Below the pieces are notes generated by a model. That model searched no databases and was not told the DNA's origin. It saw only the letters and a list, made by a program, of their open reading frames with translations. The position numbers and the translations under genes are program-made. From an uncultured Clostridium sp. (GTDB lineage Bacteria > Bacillota > Clostridia > Clostridiales > Clostridiaceae), in the NCBI GenBank assembly GCA_934746015.1, contig CAKVEW010000003.1, positions 1 through 64,000 of the forward strand: a DNA stretch of 64,000 bases, given 5' to 3'. Shown piece after piece: positions 34,329 to 45,101 of this stretch. Each line of letters opens with the position of its first letter. Positions within the stretch are counted from its first letter, which is position 1.

Positions 34329-34898
34329 TTGAAATATGTTTTAGCATCAGCATCTGAAAGAAGGCAAGAGCTCTTACATAGAATAATAAGTGACTTTGAT
34401 ATTGAAGTTAGTAACTTTGATGAAGATACTGTGTTATTTAATGGAGATGCAGAAGAATATGTAATCAATTTGGCTAAGGGAAAGGCTATTAGTACAAGAG
34501 AAAAGCTTCATGATGATTCTATAATTATTGCTGGAGACACTGTAGTTGTACTAAATGGAAAAATACTAGGAAAGCCAAAAGATGAAGAAGATGCATATAA
34601 AATGTTAAGAGAGTTAAGTGGTAAAACCCATAGAGTTTATTCAGGTATAGCTGTTATTAATATGTATAATAATAAGATTGAAGAATCTGCTATATATACT
34701 GAAGTGAAAATGGGGAATTTAACAGACAAAGAAATATTAGAGTACATAAAAACTGGTGAGCCGCTTGACAAAGCAGGTGCCTATGGAATACAAGGATATG
34801 GAGGCATTTTTGTAGAAGAAATTAAGGGGTGCTTTTATAATGTAGTTGGATTACCATTAAATCTTCTAAATAAAATGCTAAATAAGGTTAAAGAATAG
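34329..34898 (+). CDS. maf: Maf-family nucleotide pyrophosphatase
   Basis: This 189-residue protein hydrolyses non-canonical nucleoside triphosphates (dTTP/UTP pyrophosphatase type in this family). The family start YVLASASERRQELL, the acidic site SNFDEDT, IIAGDTVVVLNGKILGKPKDEEDA, LSGKTHRVYSG and EPLDKAGAYGIQGYGG are all present. I prefer TTG 34329 (MKYVLASAS) because GTG 34320 overlaps its only ribosome-binding site, AGGA at 34315-34318. The family is linked to septum formation and competence. radC follows after 52 bases. Confidence 0.93.
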   Translation: MKYVLASASERRQELLHRIISDFDIEVSNFDEDTVLFNGDAEEYVINLAKGKAISTREKLHDDSIIIAGDTVVVLNGKILGKPKDEEDAYKMLRELSGKTHRVYSGIAVINMYNNKIEESAIYTEVKMGNLTDKEILEYIKTGEPLDKAGAYGIQGYGGIFVEEIKGCFYNVVGLPLNLLNKMLNKVKE

Positions 34899-34950
34899 AA
34901 TTTTAGGGTATATTTATAAATAAAGTGACTATTTTTTTAGGAGTTTATTT

Positions 34951-36676
<1,726 letters not shown>

Positions 36677-36677
<1 letters not shown>

Positions 36678-37528
36678 TGAAGCGTCATAAGAATAAACTG
36701 GCAGCTACTGTAATAGTGCTGTCAGTTGCCTTTTTAGGCATAATTATTTATACAATGAATAATCAAAAAAAAGATGTTGTCTCAAGTGGTTTAGGTAGTG
36801 CAATAAATCCTCTACAAAAGGTAGTCTATACAATTGGTGATAGAATAAAAGGATCTTTAGATTTTTTCTTGAATTTTTCTAAGGTAAAGGATGAAAATAA
36901 AGACTTAACTAAGGAAAATGCTGAATTAAAAAATAAACTTTTAGAATATGATAAACTTAAAGAAGAAAATGATAGATTAAGAGAAGTTTTAAATTTTAAA
37001 AATTCAAAAGATAATTATGATTATATAGGAACTGAAATAATTGGATACAGCGGAGAAAGTTTTTCAGATGGATATATAATAGATAAAGGCGAAAATGATG
37101 GCTTAAAAAAAGACATGGTAGTGATTTCAGATAAGGGTTTAGTGGGACAGGTTACCAGCACAGGAAGTAATTGGGCTATAGTAGAAAGTTTATTAAATGA
37201 AAATATAGCTGTTTCAGTTATGGTTAATAGTACTAGGGAAACTACAGGAATATTAAAAGGATATGTAACTCGTACTAATAATGGCTTAACAAAAGTAACT
37301 AATTTACCATTAGATTCTGAAATAAAAGAAGGGGATGTAATATTAACTTCAGGGCTTGGACAAATATATCCTAAGGAAGTTAGAATTGGAGAGGTTATTT
37401 CTGTTGAAAGTGATGAAATAAGAGTTATGAAAACAGCAATAGTAAAACCTTATGTTGATTTTAATAAATTAGAAGAATTATTTGTTATTGTACCAAAGGA
37501 AACAAGAGAAGTTAAATATGATAAATAG
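36677..37528 (+). CDS. mreC: Rod shape-determining protein MreC
   Basis: This 283-residue bitopic protein has a basic N-terminus, a transmembrane helix (about 9-27), a coiled coil (about 65-105, KDENKDLTKENAELKNKLLEYDKLKEENDRLREVL) and the beta-rich external domain (GYSGESFSDGYIIDKGENDGLKKDMVVI). It links MreB to the wall synthesis enzymes. mreD follows after 9 bases. Confidence 0.95.
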
Positions 37529-37537
37529 AGGTAGAAT

Positions 37538-38029
37538 ATGAAAAAGTGGATTTTAGTTTTAATTTCATTAGTACTTTTGATACTTGATAATTCATTTATG
37601 CCTTTTTTAGCTATTAAGGGAGCTTTTCCAAGTTTACTTTTTATTTTTTCTATAGCCTATTCTATTATAAATGGAAAAAAAGAAGCAGTTTTCATGGGAG
37701 TTATTTCAGGGTTACTACAGGATATATATTTTTATGAAGGTCTTGGAGTAAATGCTTTAATTAATATGTTAATATGTTTGCTTGCAGCTTTTATAGGTGA
37801 AAATATATATAGAGAAAAGAAGCTTATACCAACAATATCTATGGCATTTTTATATATGTTAAAAGTAATATCATTATTTTTAGTATTAAGAATGGCTGGA
37901 AAGACCATAAATATTGAAGTTGGTATATATGCATCAATATATAGTGCAATAATAATGTTTTTAGGATATGATTTTGTTTTAAGGCTTTATGATAAAAATT
38001 ATAAGAGGAAATCATGGAGGTTTAAATGA
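37538..38029 (+). CDS. mreD: Rod shape-determining protein MreD
   Basis: This 163-residue integral membrane protein has five or six helices and the family pattern VLISLVLLILDNSFMPF at the start, then GAFPSLLFIFSIAYSIINGKKEAVFMGVISGLLQDIYFYEGLGVNAL. It overlaps the mrdA start by 4 bases (ATGA), which indicates translational coupling. Confidence 0.93.
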   Translation: MKKWILVLISLVLLILDNSFMPFLAIKGAFPSLLFIFSIAYSIINGKKEAVFMGVISGLLQDIYFYEGLGVNALINMLICLLAAFIGENIYREKKLIPTISMAFLYMLKVISLFLVLRMAGKTINIEVGIYASIYSAIIMFLGYDFVLRLYDKNYKRKSWRFK

Positions 38030-40959
38030 TAGTAAATAAACCCAAAAAGAAAAAGAAAATTTCTAGATATACTGTTTTAAATATAATAATGATAGCTCTT
38101 TTTACAACATTTATTGCTAAGTTAGTTTATCTTCAAGTTTATAAACATGAAGATTATAAAGAAAGAGCAGATATTAGCTCAACAAGGCTTATTTCTGAAA
38201 ATGCCCCTAGGGGGAAAATATATGATAGTGAAGGAAATGTTTTAGCAAGTAATATTCAAACCTACACTTTAACATATACTAAGCCTAGTGATGATAATGA
38301 AAATTTTTATGAAACTATGAATAAGGTATTTAATATACTTTCTGAAAATGGAGAAAAGTATGAAGATGACCTTATGTTAAAGGTAGATAGTAATGGAAAA
38401 TTTTATTTCGATTTTAAAACAGACGATATAGATACAAAGAAAATTGTTGAAATTAGATTTAAAAGAGATAGAGGACTTAACGAAGAAGTAGAAAAAAACT
38501 TATTTAAAGATGAAGAGAAAAGCGATTTCACTGATGAAGAAATAGAACAAGTTAATAAAGAGTTATTAAATATATCAGCAGAAGAAACATTTTATAAGCT
38601 AATAAAAACTTATAGCCTTCAAGAAATTATGAATCCAGTTCCTACTATGGAAGAAGGAGAAAGTAAAAAGGCTTATAATGCTAGGCTTGAGGCTTATAAT
38701 GATAAATATGATGAAATGTCTGGAGAAGAAATATTAGATGAACTTTTAACTAATTATTCTATTCAAGATGTAAGAAAATATATGGTTATTAAAGATGCTA
38801 TTAAGATGCAAAGTTTTAAGGGATACAGGGCTGTAACAATTGCATCTAATATAAAAAAGGACACTGCTTTTATCGTATACCAAAAATTAAATGACTTACC
38901 AGGTATAGATGTAAGTATTGAGCCTATTAGATTTTATCCATATAATAGCTTAGCTTCAGGAGTAATAGGATATTTATCTTCTATAGATTCTTCAAAGGAA
39001 GATAATTATGAATTAAGAGGATATGATGTATCTTCTGATTTAATAGGGGTTGCAGGTATAGAAGCTGCTTTAGAAGATCAATTAAAGGGAACTAAAGGTG
39101 GAACTACTGTTAAAGTAAATTCTCAAGGAAGAGTTACAGAGGAATTATTTAAATTAGATTCTTACCCAGGAAATAATGTACATTTGACAATAAACAAGGA
39201 TGTTCAATACGCTGCTGAACAATCAATGAAGGATACTATGGAGCGTATAAAGAGTATAGCTCCAAATGCAACTAGAGGTGCTGCAGTGGCAATTGAAGTT
39301 AAAACTGGTAGGATTATTGCTATGGTAAGTTATCCAGGATATGACCCTAATGTATTTTCTATTCCAGGAATGTTAACTGATGAATTATCTCAACAATATT
39401 TTAGTCCAGATATAGAAAGTTATGCAAAGGAATTTATACAAAGAACTGGTGCTACTGGAGGAATAGATTACTTGTTTCCTGTAAATGAAGAAACAGGTAA
39501 AAGAGAGGATGCCTTTGATACTTATCCTAAACCTTTTTTTAATTATGCAACACAAGGACAGCTTCCAGCAGGTTCTACATTTAAGCCTCTTACTGCTATT
39601 GCAGGATTAATGGAAGGTGTAGTTACTCAATATGAGACTATGAATGATACCTCTGGTACATGGAGCAATGATGAATTACCAGAAAAGAGGAGAAACTTTG
39701 AAGGGGTAGCAAACGGTGCAACTGATTTAAGAAAAGCCTTACAAGTATCATCAAACTATTATTTCTATGAGTTAGGATATAGATTGTATAAGCATAATGG
39801 TGGAGATATTAATGGTGGAAATATTGAAGCATTAGATACACTTGCTAAATATGCATGGAAGTTTGGACTTGGAGTAGAGCCAAGCAAGCAAAATTCTAAA
39901 ACTATGTCTACAGGAATTCAAATTGAAGAGTCTTTTGGGCAAGTTTATAATTTTGAATCATGGAAAAATCAAGTAATAAATACTCCGATGTATGAAATAG
40001 TAAATGCTTTAAAAGCAGGAAATTATTATAGTTATTCTTTTGTTCCATTAAATATAGAAGATAGTGATAATGATCCAGATAATTTAAAAGAAGCAAAAAC
40101 TGCTTTAAAAACTTATATGAAGGATACTTTAGCAAAAGTAGGAACAGATGAAGAGGTATCTGATAATACTAAATATGCTGAAAGTTTAGTTCCATATATT
40201 AAAAAGATTATGGATCTATCTGATGAGTTTAAAGCTTCAGTAGTTGAAACATCTCAAAGAAGAAAAGTAGATATTGATGAAGAAGCTGGAGTTATATCAG
40301 ATGCAATTGCTTATTATATTATAAGTAATGCAGGTCTTCAAATTAAAACTCCAGGACAAATAGTATCTAGTGCTATTGGGCAAGGTATGAATAACTTCAC
40401 TCCTGTTCAAATAGCAAATTATGTAGCTACATTAGCTAATGGAGGAACTAGACTTAAGCTTACTCTTGTAGATAAAATTACATCACCAACAGGTGAGGTT
40501 CTTCAAGAGTTTGAGCCAGAGGTAGTTGATAAATTAGATATACCAGAAGAATACCTTCAAGCTGTTAAAGAGGGTATGTATAGAGTTAATACAAGTCCTA
40601 GTAATGGAACTGCATATCAAAGTTTTGGTAATTTTCCAATTAAGGTTGCAGGTAAAACAGGTACAGCTGACTTTAGTACAGATGAAAATTATGTTATTCA
40701 AGGAAGAAAAGCCTATGGTAACTATATTAGTTTTGCACCTTTAGATGATCCTGAAATAGCTATATTCTCAACTATTTATGATGGTAGCAGAGGTAGTGAA
40801 GGAGCAACTATTCATAAGGCTATATATGAAGCATACTTTAAAGAAAAGCTATTAGAATTAGATCCTTCTTATGCTTCTAAATCAGAATCCTTTAGAAAAT
40901 ATATACTAGAATCACCACTAAAGGATAATAAGGATGATAGTATTAAATTAAGTAATTAA
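38026..40959 (+). CDS. mrdA: Penicillin-binding protein 2 (class B transpeptidase)
   Basis: This 977-residue elongasome transpeptidase is larger than Gram-negative PBP2 (about 630), as clostridial homologues often are because of insertions. It has a short cytoplasmic basic end, one transmembrane helix (about 18-38), the dimerisation domain, and catalytic motifs STFK (GSTFKPLTAI, about 517), SSN (QVSSNYYFYELG, about 583) and KTG (VAGKTGTADF, about 884). It is the target of beta-lactams. It pairs functionally with RodA encoded at 43284. Confidence 0.95.
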   Translation: MIVNKPKKKKKISRYTVLNIIMIALFTTFIAKLVYLQVYKHEDYKERADISSTRLISENAPRGKIYDSEGNVLASNIQTYTLTYTKPSDDNENFYETMNKVFNILSENGEKYEDDLMLKVDSNGKFYFDFKTDDIDTKKIVEIRFKRDRGLNEEVEKNLFKDEEKSDFTDEEIEQVNKELLNISAEETFYKLIKTYSLQEIMNPVPTMEEGESKKAYNARLEAYNDKYDEMSGEEILDELLTNYSIQDVRKYMVIKDAIKMQSFKGYRAVTIASNIKKDTAFIVYQKLNDLPGIDVSIEPIRFYPYNSLASGVIGYLSSIDSSKEDNYELRGYDVSSDLIGVAGIEAALEDQLKGTKGGTTVKVNSQGRVTEELFKLDSYPGNNVHLTINKDVQYAAEQSMKDTMERIKSIAPNATRGAAVAIEVKTGRIIAMVSYPGYDPNVFSIPGMLTDELSQQYFSPDIESYAKEFIQRTGATGGIDYLFPVNEETGKREDAFDTYPKPFFNYATQGQLPAGSTFKPLTAIAGLMEGVVTQYETMNDTSGTWSNDELPEKRRNFEGVANGATDLRKALQVSSNYYFYELGYRLYKHNGGDINGGNIEALDTLAKYAWKFGLGVEPSKQNSKTMSTGIQIEESFGQVYNFESWKNQVINTPMYEIVNALKAGNYYSYSFVPLNIEDSDNDPDNLKEAKTALKTYMKDTLAKVGTDEEVSDNTKYAESLVPYIKKIMDLSDEFKASVVETSQRRKVDIDEEAGVISDAIAYYIISNAGLQIKTPGQIVSSAIGQGMNNFTPVQIANYVATLANGGTRLKLTLVDKITSPTGEVLQEFEPEVVDKLDIPEEYLQAVKEGMYRVNTSPSNGTAYQSFGNFPIKVAGKTGTADFSTDENYVIQGRKAYGNYISFAPLDDPEIAIFSTIYDGSRGSEGATIHKAIYEAYFKEKLLELDPSYASKSESFRKYILESPLKDNKDDSIKLSN

Positions 40960-40982
40960 TTAAAAATATAGTAATTAAAAGT

Positions 40983-41010
40983 AAAAAGCTGGGTTTTCTC
41001 AGCTTTTTTT
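40983..41010 (+). terminator. Terminator after mrdA
   Basis: AAAAAGCTG pairs with CAGCTTTTT (with TC at the loop edge) and two further T residues. Confidence 0.9.
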
Positions 41011-41150
41011 ATTCTATAAAAAATATTACTTTTCTCCGTTTTTTTTAATTTAATACAAAATTAGGTTGTTAAAGTACATATTATAATTGTATAATTATAA
41101 GTATCAAACATTTTTATTAATAAGTAAATGTAATTGGTGGAGGGTGACCA

Positions 41151-41804
41151 ATGAAAGTACATAGTAACATTGAAATAAGAGGTACTAAAGATGGTATCAA
41201 CGCAACCATAGATATGGATAAGTTTAACAACTTCGATGATATGTTAGAAGCTTTAATAAAAAAATTATCTGTTGGAAAGGGCTTTTATAAAGGAGCATCC
41301 CTAAAGATAGAAACAAATTTAAAATTATTAAATGAAGATGATGTATTAAAGCTAAAGGACGCCTTATTTGAAAAAATTCAAATTAAAGACTGTATTTTTG
41401 AAGATATCAAGAAGGTAGAATCTAAAGATAATAAAGAAAATAAAATATTTAATGGAATATATGAAGGAAAAACAAAGTTTATAAAGAAAACAATAAGAGG
41501 TGGACAACAAATTAAATATTATGGAAACATAGTAATTATAGGTGATATTAACAATGGGGCAGAAGTATATGCAGGAGGAAATATAATAGTTTTAGGGACT
41601 ATTAGAGGCCAAGTGCATGCAGGGGTAGGTGGAAATAAAAAAGCTGTAATATCAGCATTTAATCTTCAGCCAGAAATACTTCAAATAGCTGATATAGTTA
41701 CTATTGCTCCAGATGATGGTATTAAACCATCTTATCCAGAACTGGCAAAAATTAAAGAGAATACTATTGTGGTAGAACCATATTTACCAAAGAAATATAT
41801 ATAG
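41151..41804 (+). CDS. minC: Septum site-determining protein MinC
   Basis: This 217-residue FtsZ assembly inhibitor has the N-terminal MinC_N domain (1-95), a charged linker, and the C-terminal beta-helix with [47 protein letters not shown] (about 108-155). GGAGGGTGACC precedes the start. minD follows after 18 bases. Confidence 0.96.
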   Translation: MKVHSNIEIRGTKDGINATIDMDKFNNFDDMLEALIKKLSVGKGFYKGASLKIETNLKLLNEDDVLKLKDALFEKIQIKDCIFEDIKKVESKDNKENKIFNGIYEGKTKFIKKTIRGGQQIKYYGNIVIIGDINNGAEVYAGGNIIVLGTIRGQVHAGVGGNKKAVISAFNLQPEILQIADIVTIAPDDGIKPSYPELAKIKENTIVVEPYLPKKYI

Positions 41805-41822
41805 TGTTGGAGGGAGATAAAA

Positions 41823-42617
41823 ATGGGAATTTCTATTGTTATTACATCAGGTAAAGGTGGAGTTGGGAAAACAACAACTACAGCAAACATTGGAACTGCA
41901 TTAGCGGCTTTAAATAAAAGAGTTGTAGTTGTAGATGGAGATACGGGTCTTAGAAATTTAGATGTATTAATGGGACTAGAGAATAGAATAGTGTATACAA
42001 TTTCAGATGTTATAGAAAATAGATGTAGATTAAAGCAAGCATTAATTAAGGATAAAAGATATCAAAATCTTTGTTTATTACCAACGGCTCAAACTAAGGA
42101 CAAGGATGACATAAGACCTCAAGATATGCTAAGGATAGTAAATGAGCTAAAAGAAGAATTTGATTATATTTTAATAGATTGTCCAGCTGGTATCGAACAA
42201 GGTTTTGAAAATTCAGTAGTGGGTGCTGACAGAGCAGTTGTAGTAGTTAATCCTGAAATAACTTCGGTTAGAGATGCAGATAGAGTTATTGGAAAGCTAG
42301 ATGCAAAAGGATTAGAGGATCATGCAGTAATAATTAATAGATTAAATTATGAAATGACACAAAGAGGGGATATGCTTGATGTTCCTGATATAATTGAAAC
42401 TTTATCAGTAGAATTATTAGGAGTAGTTCCTGATGATAAAAACATTACTGTTTCAACAAATAAAGGTGAACCTATAGTTTTAGATGATAAGTCAGTTTCT
42501 GGTCAAGCATTTAGAAATATAGCAAGAAGAATAATGGGAGAAGATGTGCCATTACTTGATTTAAAAACTGGGGGAGAAGGATTCTTCGCATCACTAAAAA
42601 AATTATTTAAGCGCTAA
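41823..42617 (+). CDS. minD: Septum site-determining ATPase MinD
   Basis: This 264-residue deviant Walker A ATPase recruits MinC to the membrane. GKGGVGKTTTTANIG (about 10-24), VVDGDTGLRNLDVLMG and the DCPAGIE Walker B-like motif are present. The C-terminal FFASLKKLFKR is the amphipathic membrane-targeting helix. minE follows after 16 bases. Confidence 0.97.
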   Translation: MGISIVITSGKGGVGKTTTTANIGTALAALNKRVVVVDGDTGLRNLDVLMGLENRIVYTISDVIENRCRLKQALIKDKRYQNLCLLPTAQTKDKDDIRPQDMLRIVNELKEEFDYILIDCPAGIEQGFENSVVGADRAVVVVNPEITSVRDADRVIGKLDAKGLEDHAVIINRLNYEMTQRGDMLDVPDIIETLSVELLGVVPDDKNITVSTNKGEPIVLDDKSVSGQAFRNIARRIMGEDVPLLDLKTGGEGFFASLKKLFKR

Positions 42618-42633
42618 AAGGGGGAGTTGAGAG

Positions 42634-42897
42634 GTGGATTTTTTTAAAAAGTTTTCAAATAAGCCAACACCGAAGGAAGTGGCAAAGGATAGATTAAAAT
42701 TAATATTAATACATGATAGAGGTGATTTGCCTCATGAAACCCTTGATAAAATAAGGATGGAGATATTAGAAGTTCTATCTAAATATATAGAAATAGATGC
42801 TGATGATGTTGAAATAGCTGTAAGTAAAAGTGAAAATTTAGAAGGCAATAATCCGGCACTAGTTGCCAATATACCTATTAAGAATATTAAAAACTAA
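42634..42897 (+). CDS. minE: Cell division topological specificity factor MinE
   Basis: This 87-residue protein starts with GTG 42634 after GGGGGAG and GAGAGG. The membrane-targeting N-terminus (MDFFKKFSN), the anti-MinCD segment (AKDRLKLILIHDRGDLPHETLDKIRMEILEVLSKYI) and the beta-rich topological domain are all visible. MinE-driven Min oscillation is therefore expected rather than DivIVA-only positioning. Confidence 0.95.
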   Translation: MDFFKKFSNKPTPKEVAKDRLKLILIHDRGDLPHETLDKIRMEILEVLSKYIEIDADDVEIAVSKSENLEGNNPALVANIPIKNIKN

Positions 42898-42904
42898 CAA
42901 GGGA

Positions 42905-43080
42905 AATTAATAATGCATAATGAGTAATGCATAATTAAGATGAAGACTCTTGCAGAGTTTTGAAAAAATGAAAGAATGAAAAGCCTCTTTGCTGAAGCAA
43001 AATCAGCATGAAAAAATGAAGGATTAAATTCCTAAGGAATTTATAATTTTCATAATTCATTAATAAGTTTATATTCAAAG
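42905..43080. repeat. Modular heptamer/hairpin repeat, copy 4
   Basis: It carries AATGCATAATGAGTAATGC units, hairpin GACTCTTGCAGAGTTTT, AAATGAAAGAATGAAAAG units, CTTTGCTGAAGC, then AAAATCAGCATGAAAAAATG as in copy 2, and hairpin AAATTCCTAAGGAATTT. It fills most of the gap between minE and rodA. Confidence 0.7.
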
Positions 43081-43086
43081 TATATA

Positions 43087-43150
43087 AAAAGGTCTATTAT
43101 TATTTTGCTCTAGGATTAAGCATAAAGATAAAAATAGGCCTTTTATTATT
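43087..43150 (+). terminator. Terminator-like hairpin between min operon and rodA
   Basis: AAAAGGTCTATT (43087-43098) pairs with AATAGGCCTTTT (43133-43144) with one G-T pair, followed by ATTATTT. Confidence 0.75.
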
Positions 43151-43272
43151 TCTGGAATAATTAGCCGATAATTAATTAATAAATTCTTAAATTTTATTAA
43201 TTTATAGATATATTATAGAGAAATAATTTTTTTTTGGATATAATAAAATCTAGGCTTATAGATGGAGGTGTA

Positions 43273-43287
43273 ATGCAAAAAAGATGA
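43273..43287 (+). CDS. Possible four-codon upstream frame (MQKR) coupled to rodA
   Basis: ATG 43273 lies 4 bases after GGAGG (43264-43268) and reads ATG CAA AAA AGA TGA. Its stop overlaps the rodA start (43284) as ATGA. The rodA ATG itself is 15 bases from this ribosome-binding site, which is too far for efficient direct initiation. One more A in the A6 run (43277-43282) would fuse both frames. Confidence 0.45.
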   Translation: MQKR

Positions 43288-44420
43288 TACCATTATCACA
43301 TTTTAAAATAGATTTTAAAAAGCTTAAAGAAATAGATAAATTGATGTTGTTTTCTATGATAGCATTGATGATATTTGGAATAATAAATATATACTTAGCA
43401 AGTGCAGCTGAATATGGAACATTATTTTTAAAGAGACAATCTATCTGGTTTGTAGTTTGTTTAATTGCACTATATTTTGTTATTGCAATTGACTACACAT
43501 TGCTAAAATACTATACTCCTTTATTTTATTGGGGTTCAATACTCTTGCTTATAGTAACAATGTTTATAGGTACGGATATAAATGGAGCAAGAGGATGGAT
43601 AAGACTAGGGCCATTATCCTTTCAGCCAGCAGAACTAGCCAAGATAGCTACAATAATGATGTTAGGTAAAACTTTAGAAGATATGAATGGTACTATAAAT
43701 GAATTGAAGAATTTCTTAACTATGGCATTTTATGCAGTAATTCCAGCAATTTTTATAGTTATTCAACCAGATATGGGAATGACCATGGTTTTATTCTTTA
43801 TGGTAGTGGGTATATTCTTTATTGCTGGGTTAGATATAAAGATAATAGGTGGTGGATTACTATCTTTAATTGTTGCAATAGTTATAGTATGGAATTCAGG
43901 GATTATACATCCTTATCAAAAAACTAGAATTACTTCCTTTATGAACCCAGAGTCTGATTCTTCAGAATCAGGATATCAACTAAGACAATCCCTTATTAGT
44001 ATAGGAAATGGTGGGGTTCTGGGATTACAAGGAAATTCAATAACTAAAGAAAATTCAGTAGGTTATGCTGCACAATATGTGCCAGAAGTTCAAACAGATT
44101 TTATTTTTGCAAGTATAGCTGAACAATGGGGATTTTTAGGTGCCTGCTTATTACTTTTGCTATACGGTATATTAATTTCAAGGATGATAGCAATTGCACG
44201 ATCAGCAAAGGATCAATTTGGATCAACTATTTGCGTTGGATTAGTAGCCTACTTTTTATTTGCATTGCTCCAAAATATCGGAATGACAATTGGTCTTATG
44301 CCAATAACAGGTATAACATTACCTCTTATTAGTTATGGAGGAACTTCATTACTTACTACTGTTATGTCAATAGGATTAATATTAAATGTAGGTATGAGAA
44401 GGAAGAAGATATACTTCTAA
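43284..44420 (+). CDS. rodA: RodA/FtsW/SpoVE-family peptidoglycan glycosyltransferase
   Basis: This 378-residue SEDS protein has about ten transmembrane helices. It shows GARGWIRLGPLSFQPAELAKIA (about 98-119), VIQPDMGMTMV, and the late FALLQNIGMTIGLMPITGITLPLISYGGTSLL (about 324-355). It polymerises lipid II. Proximity to mreBCD, mrdA and minCDE favours RodA over FtsW or SpoVE. The start is unusual, because the best ribosome-binding site aligns with an upstream ATG in another frame. Confidence 0.93.
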   Translation: MIPLSHFKIDFKKLKEIDKLMLFSMIALMIFGIINIYLASAAEYGTLFLKRQSIWFVVCLIALYFVIAIDYTLLKYYTPLFYWGSILLLIVTMFIGTDINGARGWIRLGPLSFQPAELAKIATIMMLGKTLEDMNGTINELKNFLTMAFYAVIPAIFIVIQPDMGMTMVLFFMVVGIFFIAGLDIKIIGGGLLSLIVAIVIVWNSGIIHPYQKTRITSFMNPESDSSESGYQLRQSLISIGNGGVLGLQGNSITKENSVGYAAQYVPEVQTDFIFASIAEQWGFLGACLLLLLYGILISRMIAIARSAKDQFGSTICVGLVAYFLFALLQNIGMTIGLMPITGITLPLISYGGTSLLTTVMSIGLILNVGMRRKKIYF

Positions 44421-44482
44421 GAAATGTAAAATGTAGAATTAATGATGTAATTTGTTCCAAATTACTAAAATAGAACTATTAA

Positions 44483-44512
44483 AAAAATCTGCTGTTAAGA
44501 GCAGATTTTTTT
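44483..44512 (+). terminator. Terminator after rodA
   Basis: AAAAATCTGCT, GTTAAG loop, AGCAGATTTTTTT. Confidence 0.93.
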
Positions 44513-44579
44513 ATAATTCTCTTAATGAAGTAATGCTGATGTTACCATTTATTTCTTGTGTATATGATATACCTAAATA

Positions 44580-44588
44580 TGGTATAAT
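44580..44588 (+). promoter_or_regulatory. Extended -10 promoter of the small toxin-like gene
   Basis: TGG followed by TATAAT (44583-44588) is an extended -10 element. No good -35 is seen at 17 bases. The transcript would begin near 44595 with a leader of about 70 bases. Confidence 0.55.
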
Positions 44589-44625
44589 CCAAAAGTACAA
44601 TTTTATAGCTAAATGTGGGCTACTG

Positions 44626-44660
44626 GTATCATTAACCTCTTTCTAGAAGGGGGGTGATAC
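44626..44660 (+). promoter_or_regulatory. Shine-Dalgarno-sequestering hairpin
   Basis: GTATCA (44626-44631) pairs with TGATAC (44655-44660), and CCTCTTT (44636-44642) pairs with AGGGGGG (44648-44654) through G-C and G-T pairs, with a 4-base bulge. The whole ribosome-binding site of the small gene is covered, as known for type I toxin mRNAs. Confidence 0.6.
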
Positions 44661-44663
44661 TTA

Positions 44664-44816
44664 ATGAGTAATGACGTTTTAATGTTACTATTTACTGGTG
44701 GATTATTTTTATTAGCACTATTAACATTTAAGGGAGTATCTTTAGCTAAGGTCAAAGATGTAAGTTCAACTAACAAAATTAAAATTTTGAGTTTCACTTA
44801 TGTTACTTATAGATAA
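44664..44816 (+). CDS. Putative holin-like type I toxin
   Basis: This 50-residue peptide has a single hydrophobic helix (LMLLFTGGLFLLALLTF, about 6-22) followed by a polar tail. It resembles the Firmicute putative holin-like toxins (TxpA/Hol_Tox type), which share LxxMxxFGxFxLALLT. GGGGGGTGAT precedes ATG 44664 but is predicted to be locked in a hairpin. The tail is longer than the usual 30-40 residues. The following hairpin could stop both sense and antisense RNA, so an antitoxin RNA from the opposite strand is possible. The toxin role is inferred. Confidence 0.6.
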   Translation: MSNDVLMLLFTGGLFLLALLTFKGVSLAKVKDVSSTNKIKILSFTYVTYR

Positions 44817-44824
44817 AATATCAA

Positions 44825-44866
44825 AAAAATAGTAGCCCCACACGCAATTTGGAAGCTACTATTTTT
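44825..44866. terminator. Bidirectional terminator of the toxin-like gene
   Basis: AAAAATAGTAGC pairs with GCTACTATTTTT around an 18-base loop that contains CCCCACACGCAATTTGG. The T runs exist on both strands. Confidence 0.85.
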
Positions 44867-44891
44867 ATTAACTAAAAATATAGTGATATCA

Positions 44892-44950
44892 GTTGCCTAA
44901 GCAACTAGAATTGTATATTAGTAGAGTGTTGACGCACTCTACTTTATTAT
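44892..44950. terminator. Two hairpins downstream of the toxin-like gene
   Basis: GTTGC CTAA GCAAC (44892-44905) and AGTAGAGTG TTGACG CACTCTACT (44921-44944), the latter followed by TTATTATT. A minus-strand TATAAT lies near 44975-44981 (as ATTATA) and could start an antisense RNA that ends at the terminator at 44825-44866. Confidence 0.55.
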
Positions 44951-45101
44951 TATCTGTATTTATTACTTATATTATATCAAATTTTTATAAAAAATAAACA
45001 TAAAATTTTAATCAACCCAATTAATATATAACTTTCTAGTTATTAATTTTGTATCACTTTAGATTATCAAATAAAACTACTAGAACTTTGACAATTTAAA
45101 C

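Noticed and set aside
44452..44646. 64-residue plus-strand frame after rodA
   Set aside because: It reads through the rodA terminator and the leader of the toxin-like gene and has no ribosome-binding site.
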